From DASUNQ01 sp035536455 (GTDB lineage: Bacteria; Acidobacteriota; Thermoanaerobaculia; Multivoradales; UBA5704), in the NCBI GenBank assembly GCA_035536455.1, contig DATLOC010000041.1, positions 248,001 through 312,000 of the forward strand: DNA of 64,000 bases, read 5' to 3'. The notes below the pieces were generated by a model. The model was given only the letters and a program-made list of their open reading frames with translations. It was not told the DNA's origin and ran no database searches. Both the position numbers and the translations under genes were made by a program. This document shows positions 57,282-64,000 of this stretch, piece by piece (positions within the stretch are counted from its first letter, which is position 1; each line of letters begins with the position of its first letter).

Positions 57282-58069
57282 GCGGCACACCCGTTGCAAG
57301 CGGCGCCACCCGGGACGACTGGAGAATCAACGATTTGCGCCTCGATCAGCTGCTCGTCGAGCGGGGCCTCTTCCCGTCGCGGGAGCAGGCGCGCCGCGCG
57401 GTGATGGCCGGGGTCGTCGAGGTCGAGGGGCGGCGGGTGGACAAGCCGGGGACGGCGGTGGGGGAGGCGGCGCGGATCGACCTCTTGGCGCGCGAGCCGT
57501 TCGTCTCGCGGGCCGGCAAGAAGCTGGCGCACGCCCTCGACCGCTTCGAGATCGACCCCGCCAGCTGGGTCTGTCTCGACGTCGGAGCGTCCACCGGCGG
57601 CTTCACCGACTGTCTCCTCCAGCGCGGCGCGGCGCGCGTCTACGCCGTGGACGTCGGCTACGGCCAGCTCGACCAGCGGCTGCGCCAGGACCCGCGGGTC
57701 GTGGTCATGGAGCGGGTCAACGCCCGCCACCTCGCCGCCGACGCCCTGCCCGAGCCGGTGCGGCTCGCCGTCTTCGACCTCTCCTTCATCTCGCTCGCCA
57801 AGGTGGTGCCGGCGATCGTGCCGCACGTCGAGCCCGGCGGGCTCCTCCTGCCGCTCGTCAAGCCGCAGTTCGAGGCCGGGCGCGGCGCGGTGGGGAAGGG
57901 CGGCATCCTGCGCGACGGGGCGGTGCGCGCCTCGACCGTGCGCTCGACCGCCGAGGCCCTCGCCGGGCTCGGTCTCGAGCTCCTCGGCGTCGAGGACTCC
58001 GCGGTGCCCGGCGCCGGCGGCAACCGCGAGGCGTTCGCCCTGCTCAGAAGGCCCGAGGCCGCCGCGTGA
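57278..58069 (+). CDS. tlyA: TlyA-family rRNA 2'-O-methyltransferase
   Basis: 263 residues. N-terminal S4 RNA-binding domain (LRLDQLLVERGLFPSREQAR, then VEVEGRRVDKPG) and a FtsJ-like methyltransferase domain (FVSRAGKKLAHAL, VCLDVGASTGGFTDCLLQRG, VYAVDVGYGQLDQRLR, FDLSFISLAKVVPAI, LVKPQFEAGRGAVGKGGI). Mycobacterial TlyA methylates 16S and 23S rRNA riboses and makes cells capreomycin-sensitive; some family members have also been called haemolysins. Coupled to the O-antigen ligase gene upstream by ATGA and to nadK downstream by GTGA. Confidence 0.93.
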   Translation: MSGTPVASGATRDDWRINDLRLDQLLVERGLFPSREQARRAVMAGVVEVEGRRVDKPGTAVGEAARIDLLAREPFVSRAGKKLAHALDRFEIDPASWVCLDVGASTGGFTDCLLQRGAARVYAVDVGYGQLDQRLRQDPRVVVMERVNARHLAADALPEPVRLAVFDLSFISLAKVVPAIVPHVEPGGLLLPLVKPQFEAGRGAVGKGGILRDGAVRASTVRSTAEALAGLGLELLGVEDSAVPGAGGNREAFALLRRPEAAA

Positions 58070-58980
58070 GCCGCCGCCGCCGCTTCGAGAAGATCGGCGT
58101 CGTCGCCAAGGTGGCGAGCCGCGACGCCGTGCGCACCGCCCACGAGCTGGCGGAGTGGCTGCGCCGGCGCGGCCTCGAGGTGGCGCTCGACGAGGCGACG
58201 CTGCGCGCCCAGGGGGCGCCGCAGGAGGGCGCCTTCGAGCCGGGCGGCGACTACGACCTCGTCGTCGTCCTGGGCGGCGACGGCACCCTCCTCGCCACCG
58301 CCCGCACGCTCGCCGAGGATGTGCCGATCCTGGGCGTCAACCTGGGCAGCCTCGGCTTCCTGACCGAGATCCACCGCGCTGACCTCTACCCGACGCTCGT
58401 GCAGGTGCTCGCCGGCCGCTTCGCCACCGAGCAGCGGCGCCTGCTCGACGTCGAGCTGCGCCGCGCCGCCGGCGGCAACGGCGCCTCCTACCGCGTGCTC
58501 AACGACGCGGTGATCACCAAGGGGGCGCTGGCGCGGATCATCGAGCTGTCGATCCGCGTCGACGGCCATCTCGTGGCGCGCTACCGCTCGGACGGGCTGA
58601 TCGTCTCCACCCCCACCGGCTCGACCGCCTACAACCTCTCGGCCGGCGGCCCGATCCTCCATCCCCTCCTGGCGGTGGCGGTGCTGACGCCGATCTGCCC
58701 GCACACCCTGTCGCTGCGCCCGCTCGTGGTGCCCGACGGCGCGGCGGTCGAGGTGACGCTCGAGACCCAGCGCGAGGAGGTTTATCTCACCCTCGACGGC
58801 CAGGAGGGGACCTCGCTCGGCTGCGGCGACACGGTGAAGGCGACGCGCAGCCGCTCGAAGGTGCGGCTGGTCAAGACCGGCGGCCGCACCTTCTACGACG
58901 CCCTGCGCGGCAAGCTCCGCTGGGGCGGGCTGGAGGCGGCGGAGGGGCCGGAGGGGCCGGAAGTGGCGGGCGAGCCGTGA
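58066..58980 (+). CDS. nadK: NAD kinase
   Basis: 304 residues from GTG in the GTGA overlap. Conserved motifs: VVVLGGDGTLLATAR (GGDGT around residues 70-74, catalytic Asp72), GVNLGSLGFLTEI, VLNDAVITKGALARI, SDGLIVSTPTGSTAYNLSAG and PICPHTLSLRPLV. It phosphorylates NAD+ to NADP+. The tail after about 285 is Glu/Gly/Pro-rich. The TGA overlaps the GTG of tamB. Confidence 0.96.
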   Translation: MSRRRRFEKIGVVAKVASRDAVRTAHELAEWLRRRGLEVALDEATLRAQGAPQEGAFEPGGDYDLVVVLGGDGTLLATARTLAEDVPILGVNLGSLGFLTEIHRADLYPTLVQVLAGRFATEQRRLLDVELRRAAGGNGASYRVLNDAVITKGALARIIELSIRVDGHLVARYRSDGLIVSTPTGSTAYNLSAGGPILHPLLAVAVLTPICPHTLSLRPLVVPDGAAVEVTLETQREEVYLTLDGQEGTSLGCGDTVKATRSRSKVRLVKTGGRTFYDALRGKLRWGGLEAAEGPEGPEVAGEP

Positions 58981-61900
58981 GCGAGCGCGACGGGCTCCCG
59001 CCCGGGCCTCCGTCACCGCCCGTCGAGCCGCCGCCGGCGCCGGCCGCCGCTGAGCTCGCGAGCCTGCCGCCGCGGCCGGTCGGCGGCGGCCCCGGCCGCG
59101 TCCGCCGCTGGGTCATCCGCCCGGTGGTCTGGGGGCTGCTCGTCCTGGTCCTGGCGGTGACCGGCCTCCTCCTCTTCTCGCAGAGCGAGCTGGCGCACCG
59201 CCGCGCGGCGGCGCTGGTCGTGGCGCGCCTCTCCGAGACCCTCGGCCGGCAGGTGCAGGTCGGCAGCGTCGACTACGATCTCTTCCCCCTCGCCTTCGAG
59301 CTGCGCGACGTGGTGGTGCCCGGCGCCCGCCCCGGCGAGCCGCCGTTCGCGGTGGTGCCGGTGATCCGCATCCAGGCCACCTGGCGCGACCTGCGCAAGC
59401 GCGTCCTCTCGCTCGAGCAGATCGAGGTCCTGCGGCCGCGCGTCAACCTCGTCTTCTTCCCCGACGGCACGTCGAACATCCCGTCGCTCCGCGGCCGCCA
59501 GGGAGGCAAGCAGCGCTTCGAGGTGCGGATCGGCCGCGTCCTGGTGCAGGACGGGCGGCTGCGCGTCGATCAGCGGGAGCTGCCGCTGGAGCTCGACGCG
59601 CGCGCCGTCTGGGGGCGGCTGGTGGGGCGGGAGCCGGACATCCTCGACGGCCTGGTGACGGCGCAGCAGGTGGTCGTCACCCTCCCCGACGCCCGGCCCT
59701 ACCGCCTGACCCTCTCCGCCCGCGGCAGCTTCTCGCCGGGCGTCATCCGGATCGTCGCCGGGCGCTTCTCGGCGCCGGAGGTGCGCGGCACGGTGGCCGG
59801 CACCTACGAGTGGGAGGGGACGAAGAAGTCGATGGGCCTGGACCTCGAGGCCTCCGGGCTGGCGCAGCTCGCCAACGCGCTGGGCTACGCGGAGGAGCCG
59901 ATCGAGGGGCCCTTCACGACGCGCGGGCGGCTGACGATGGACGGCGCGAAATGGCGCTTCGCCGGCGCCGTCGAGTCGCCCGAGATCGCGACGCTCGGTC
60001 GGGTCTTCCGCGAGGTGACGGCGGACCTGACGGTCGAGCCCGGGTCGGTCGTCGCCGAGAACGTCCACGCGCACTACGCCGGCGGCACGGTGCGCGGGAC
60101 AGTGCTGGTGGACACCGACGCCGAGACGCCGGAAGGCGCGGGGCGGCCGATCGAGCTGGACCTCGACCTCGCCGGCCTCGATCTCGCGAGCCTCCTCGCG
60201 GACCAGGACATGCCGCTCCCCGGCGCGGCGGCGCGGATCAGCGGGCCGTTCACGTACCGCTTCCTCTCCGCCGACGCGCTCGCCGGCAGCGGCGCGGCCA
60301 CCTTGCGGCTCGAAGGGACGGCGGGCGCCGAGCCGGCGGGCCGCCGCGTGCTGCCGATCTCCGGCACGGTGCGGCTGGCGATCGCGGACGGCGTCGTCTC
60401 GACCGAGGGCGCCCGGCTGACCGCGCCCGAGCAGACGCTTCTCGCCACCGGCTCCTACTCCCTGCCGGCCGGCCGCGGCCGCTTCGAGCTGCGCCTCGAG
60501 ACCGGCGACCTCGGGCGCCTGGCGGTGATGGTGCCGGTCGAGGGCGAGCCGCCGGCCTGGCTCCCCACCGCCGGCCGCGGCGAGGCGGCGGGCACCCTGA
60601 CGATCGCCGACGGCGAGTTCACCCTCGCCACGACGCTCGACCTCACGGCCGTCGCGGCGCCCGCCCTGGAGGCCGACCGCCTGACCGGCACCCTGACCTA
60701 CTCGCCGGAGGCGATCCGCGACCTGCGTCTCACCGCGACGCGCGGCGACGGCAGCCTGGCGGTGACCGGCACGGTCCCCCTCCCCGACGGCGGCGGCGCC
60801 GGGCGGCCGCTGGTGCTGGCGGTGCAGGCCAACTCCTGGCCGCTGGCCGGCGCGGCCGACCTCTTCCCCGGCCTGCCTCCCGTCACCGGCACCGCCACCG
60901 GCCAGGTCGATCTGCGCGGCACCGTCGACGACTTCGGCGGCGAGGCGGTGCTGGCGCTCGCCGACTTGACACTCTCCGGGCACGAGCTGGGGGAGGCGCA
61001 GGTAGACGTCGTCTTCTCCGGGCCGGTCGTCACCCTGCGGCGGGCGCAGGTCTTCGCCCCGGCGGGGGAGCTGCTGGCGAGCGGCCGCATCGACCGCCGG
61101 ACCGGCGAGCTGAGCTTCACCGCCGACGCGCCGGCGCTCGACCTCGAAAAGCAACCGCTGCGCGGCCTCCTCGCCGGCGAGATGTCCGGCACCGTCACGC
61201 TGCGCGCCGCCGCCGGCGGCACGCTGGAGGAGCCGAACGGGCGCCTCTCGCTCACCGGCACGGACCTGCGGCTCGGCGGACGGTCGCTCCCGGAAGGGAG
61301 CACGACGCAGCTCTCGGCGGTCTGGGACGGTCGCCAGCTCACCGCCGAGGGGTCGCTCGCCGGGCTCCTCACCCTCAACGGCGGCGGCCGGCTCGACCGC
61401 AACGGCACCGAGCTGGTCTTCGCGGTCCAGAGCCACGACCTCGGGACGATCGCCCGCATCGCCTCGCCGCGGCCGCTGCCGGAGTTCAGCGGCCGCATGG
61501 TGGGGGAGCTGCGCGTCGCGGGGGAGTTCGGCCGCGGCGTGGACGCCGCTAGCGAAACTGGCAACCTCCAGGCGCGCCTGACGGTGCCGGAGCTCGCCCT
61601 CGCCTACCAGGACCAGACCCTCGCCAACGTCGAGCCGGTGGTCTTGACCTGGACGCCCGAGGCGCTGCGCGTCGAGTCTTTCTACCTGCGCGAGCCGCAG
61701 ACCGAGAGCGATCTCTTCCTGACCGGCACGATCGGCCTCGGGGCGGCGCCCAACCCGCTCGACTTGCGCCTGCAGAGCACGGTCTCGGCGCGCTGGGCGG
61801 AGGTGGTCCTGCCCGGCGTCCAGATGTCGGGCTACCTCGACCTCCTCGCCTCGGTGCGCGGCACGACCGAGAACCCCGCCCTCGACGGCGTCGGCGAGCT

Positions 61901-63068
61901 GCGGCAGGCTCGGCTCATCCTGCCCAACTTCCCGCACGCCTTCGAGGAGCTGACCGGCACCGTCCTCCTCTACCGCGACGCGATCGTCGTCGACCGGGTC
62001 TCGGCGCGCGTCGCCGGCGGCACCATCCTCGCCTCCGGCCGGCTCGGCATCTTCGGCGACGAGCGCCCCGACGCCTACCGCTTCCAGCTCTCGGCCAACG
62101 ACGTCTCGCTGCGCTACCCGGAGGGGTTCCTGATCCGCGGCGACGCCGAGCTATCGCTGATCGGCGGCCAGACCACGCGCCAGCTCCGCGGCATCGTGAC
62201 GCTCGACCGCGCCTACTACCTCCAGGACGTCGAGACCGGCACCTTCCAGCTCCTCCAGCGCGTGCTGCAGCGCGAGCGGCTGGAGATCGCCGAGACCGAC
62301 CCGTTCCTGGCCTCGACACAACTCAACGTCCAGGTGCTGGGCCCCGAGGCCTTGCGCGTGCGCAACAACGTCGCCGACCTGACCGGCGGCCTCGAGCTCG
62401 TGCTGCGCGGCACGCTGGCGGCGCCGGTCGTCGTCGGCGAGGTGGAGCTGGTGCCCGGCGGCAAGCTCATCTACGCCGACAACGAGTACGAGATCGAGCG
62501 CGGGCGCCTGACCTTCAACAACCCCTACCGCATCGACCCGGTGATCGACCTCGTGGCCCGCACCGAGGTGCGCAACTACGACATTCTCCTCTCCCTCTCC
62601 GGCACGCTCGAGCGGCTCAACGCCAAGTTCACCTCCGACGAGGGGCTCGCCGACCTCGAGGTCCTGGCGCTCCTCGCCACCGGCAAGGAATTGGAGGGGG
62701 AGGGGCGCCTCTACGTCCCGGGGCAGCGGCCGGCGGACGAGGAGGCCGGCCCGGGCGCCCGCGGCTTCCTCTACGGCCAGGCGGCCTCGGTCGTCTCGAA
62801 GCGGGTCTCTGCGCTCTTCGGCTTCGACCGCTTCCGCATCGACCCGCTGGCCTCGACCGAGACGGGCACGGTCGGCGGCGTCCGCCTGACGGTGGGCAAG
62901 CGCATCTCGAAGGACCTCTTCGTCACCTACTCGAGCAACCCGGCGTCCTCCGAGGAGTACCTGCTGCGCGTCGAGTGGCAGGTGCAGGAGAACGTCGTGC
63001 TGGTACTGACCCGCGACGGCAAGGAGGAGACCTTCGCCGTCGACGCCGAGTGGGAGAAGCGCTTTTGA
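58977..63068 (+). CDS. tamB: TamB-like translocation and assembly module protein (DUF490)
   Basis: 1363 residues from GTG. A Pro-rich cytosolic N-terminus (1-45) and one membrane helix (about 46-68) are followed by an AsmA-like start (GRQVQVGSVDYDLFPLAFEL) and a long run of beta-strand-rich repeats. The C-terminal DUF490 region (about 1000-1363) contains LILPNFPHAFEELTGTVLLY, YADNEYEIERGRLTFNNPYR and FGFDRFRIDPLASTETGTVG. TamB bridges inner and outer membranes and is linked to phospholipid transport and outer-membrane protein assembly. The next gene, coupled by TTGA, encodes a BamA/TamA protein. Confidence 0.93.
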   Translation: MSERDGLPPGPPSPPVEPPPAPAAAELASLPPRPVGGGPGRVRRWVIRPVVWGLLVLVLAVTGLLLFSQSELAHRRAAALVVARLSETLGRQVQVGSVDYDLFPLAFELRDVVVPGARPGEPPFAVVPVIRIQATWRDLRKRVLSLEQIEVLRPRVNLVFFPDGTSNIPSLRGRQGGKQRFEVRIGRVLVQDGRLRVDQRELPLELDARAVWGRLVGREPDILDGLVTAQQVVVTLPDARPYRLTLSARGSFSPGVIRIVAGRFSAPEVRGTVAGTYEWEGTKKSMGLDLEASGLAQLANALGYAEEPIEGPFTTRGRLTMDGAKWRFAGAVESPEIATLGRVFREVTADLTVEPGSVVAENVHAHYAGGTVRGTVLVDTDAETPEGAGRPIELDLDLAGLDLASLLADQDMPLPGAAARISGPFTYRFLSADALAGSGAATLRLEGTAGAEPAGRRVLPISGTVRLAIADGVVSTEGARLTAPEQTLLATGSYSLPAGRGRFELRLETGDLGRLAVMVPVEGEPPAWLPTAGRGEAAGTLTIADGEFTLATTLDLTAVAAPALEADRLTGTLTYSPEAIRDLRLTATRGDGSLAVTGTVPLPDGGGAGRPLVLAVQANSWPLAGAADLFPGLPPVTGTATGQVDLRGTVDDFGGEAVLALADLTLSGHELGEAQVDVVFSGPVVTLRRAQVFAPAGELLASGRIDRRTGELSFTADAPALDLEKQPLRGLLAGEMSGTVTLRAAAGGTLEEPNGRLSLTGTDLRLGGRSLPEGSTTQLSAVWDGRQLTAEGSLAGLLTLNGGGRLDRNGTELVFAVQSHDLGTIARIASPRPLPEFSGRMVGELRVAGEFGRGVDAASETGNLQARLTVPELALAYQDQTLANVEPVVLTWTPEALRVESFYLREPQTESDLFLTGTIGLGAAPNPLDLRLQSTVSARWAEVVLPGVQMSGYLDLLASVRGTTENPALDGVGELRQARLILPNFPHAFEELTGTVLLYRDAIVVDRVSARVAGGTILASGRLGIFGDERPDAYRFQLSANDVSLRYPEGFLIRGDAELSLIGGQTTRQLRGIVTLDRAYYLQDVETGTFQLLQRVLQRERLEIAETDPFLASTQLNVQVLGPEALRVRNNVADLTGGLELVLRGTLAAPVVVGEVELVPGGKLIYADNEYEIERGRLTFNNPYRIDPVIDLVARTEVRNYDILLSLSGTLERLNAKFTSDEGLADLEVLALLATGKELEGEGRLYVPGQRPADEEAGPGARGFLYGQAASVVSKRVSALFGFDRFRIDPLASTETGTVGGVRLTVGKRISKDLFVTYSSNPASSEEYLLRVEWQVQENVVLVLTRDGKEETFAVDAEWEKRF

Positions 63069-64000
63069 CGCGGCGCGCCGCGGCGCTCGGAGCGGCGCTA
63101 CTGCTGGCCCTCGGCGCGGCCGCCTCCGCACAGGAAGAAGCCGCAGAGCCCGAGGAGAAGGGCCCGATCGTGCGCGCGATCGAGATCCGCAGCGAGGCCG
63201 CGCTGCCGGAGAAGGAGCGCGAGGAGATGGGCTCGCTCCTCGCCGTCGAGGTGGGCAAGCCCCTCACCGACGAGCGCGTCCGCCGCACCCTGCGCAACGT
63301 GCAGGCGAGCGGCGCAGCCTCGGAGGTCGAGCTCTACACGCGGCCGGCCGAAGGGGAGGACGGCGTGGTAGTCGCCGTCGTCCTGCACCCGATGGTGCGG
63401 GTCGAGCGCGTGCTCCTCGAAGGCGAGCTCGGGATCTCCGAGAGCGAGCTGCGACGGGTGGTGCCGCAGCGCACGGGAGACCCGCTGATCGAGGACCGCG
63501 TGGTGCGCGGCGTCTACGAGATGCAGGACCTCTTCCGCGAGCGCGGCTACCTCAAGGCCGACGTCCGCGTGCGGGTGGCGCTCGACGAGCAGAGCCGCCG
63601 CGCCAACGTCGTCTACCAGATCGCCAGCGGCCCGCGGGCGCGGGTCGGCGCGGTCGCCTTCCAAGGGGAGACCGCGCCCTTCACCCCCGACAAGCTGATC
63701 GAGCGCCTCCAGGCCAAGCCCGGCGAGCCCTACGGCCGCGGCCGCGTGCGCGACGACGCCGAGCGCCTCCAGACCTGGCTCATCGAGGAGGGCTACCGCA
63801 CGGCGCGCGTCGACCTGCCTGAGGAGCGCGCCGACGCCGAGGCGGGGACGGTCCACCTCACCTACCCGATCGCCGTCGGGCCGCGGGTCGAGCTGCACGT
63901 CGTCGGCGCCGAGGTCAAGCGCCTGCGCAAGCAGGACCTGCTGCCGTTCATGGAGGAGCAGGGGTACGACGAGGCGCTGGTCCTGCAGGCGACGGCGCGC
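63065..64000 (+). CDS. BamA/TamA-family outer membrane protein, N-terminal POTRA part (3' end missing)
   Basis: 312 codons to the window edge, no stop. TTG at 63065 overlaps the tamB stop (TTGA) and opens a signal peptide ending AAASAQ at about residue 23. At least three POTRA-like units follow: IVRAIEIRSEAALPEKEREE, VERVLLEGELGISESELRRV, VYEMQDLFRERGYLKADVRV, VGAVAFQGETAPFTPDKLIE and LQTWLIEEGYRTARVDLP. The order tamB then this gene suggests TamA function. BamA cannot be excluded because the barrel lies beyond the window. Confidence 0.88.
   Translation, partial: MTRRAAALGAALLLALGAAASAQEEAAEPEEKGPIVRAIEIRSEAALPEKEREEMGSLLAVEVGKPLTDERVRRTLRNVQASGAASEVELYTRPAEGEDGVVVAVVLHPMVRVERVLLEGELGISESELRRVVPQRTGDPLIEDRVVRGVYEMQDLFRERGYLKADVRVRVALDEQSRRANVVYQIASGPRARVGAVAFQGETAPFTPDKLIERLQAKPGEPYGRGRVRDDAERLQTWLIEEGYRTARVDLPEERADAEAGTVHLTYPIAVGPRVELHVVGAEVKRLRKQDLLPFMEEQGYDEALVLQATAR

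Overview
The window is a very GC-rich, densely packed bacterial chromosome segment. Several features point to Acidobacteriota, probably a Thermoanaerobaculia- or Holophagae-like lineage. These are a five-gene tandem array of the acidobacterial 'VWFA-related' family, three FG-GAP/ASPIC-UnbV (CRTAC1-like) secreted proteins, sulfatase-like proteins fused to TPR repeats, and an Oar-like TonB-dependent receptor with an N-terminal carboxypeptidase-regulatory domain. The envelope is diderm: LPS genes, TamB and BamA/TamA are all present. Phylum assignment is inference from gene content. No rRNA, CRISPR array, phage or complete insertion sequence was seen.

Bases 1-21.4 kb form an exported-protein region. 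The 3' end of a membrane glycosyltransferase/TPR gene is followed by three short operons that combine TPR proteins, CRTAC1-like beta-propellers and sulfatase-like enzymes, mostly joined by 4-bp stop/start overlaps. Next come a large TonB receptor with its own promoter and terminator, a TPR/transglutaminase-like lipoprotein and a DUF3179 protein.

Bases 21.4-25.3 kb are an accessory island. Two arrays with an exact 21-bp period flank a small membrane protein. Remnants of a CopG-type antitoxin and an XRE regulator follow, then a methyltransferase of atypical composition. Bases 25.4-36.3 kb hold the five VWFA-related paralogues. RlmI-like methyltransferase, a Cys-rich secreted protein and two tRNA-Val genes come next.

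Bases 38.4-44.7 kb carry thrS-infC-rpmI-rplT-pheS-pheT. Here infC apparently uses an ATC start, the thrS 3' end has abruptly different composition, and PheT lacks its OB-fold insertion. Then follow a MEDS sensor protein, an Xre/RES toxin-antitoxin pair, a membrane protein, pyrD, zapA, a probable 6S RNA, RNase Y and YmdB. Bases 51.6-57.3 kb encode envelope and lipid A functions: ArnT-like transferase, LABN protein, ArnC-like GT2, PagL-like deacylase and O-antigen ligase. The window ends with tlyA, nadK, tamB and the 5' part of a BamA/TamA gene, all translationally coupled.

The observations most worth following up are the paired 21-bp arrays, the mosaic thrS gene, the ATC start of infC, the VWFA array with a degenerate metal site, the Thr-for-Cys/Ser change in both sulfatase-like proteins, and a dispersed repeat translated in frame inside a membrane glycosyltransferase.
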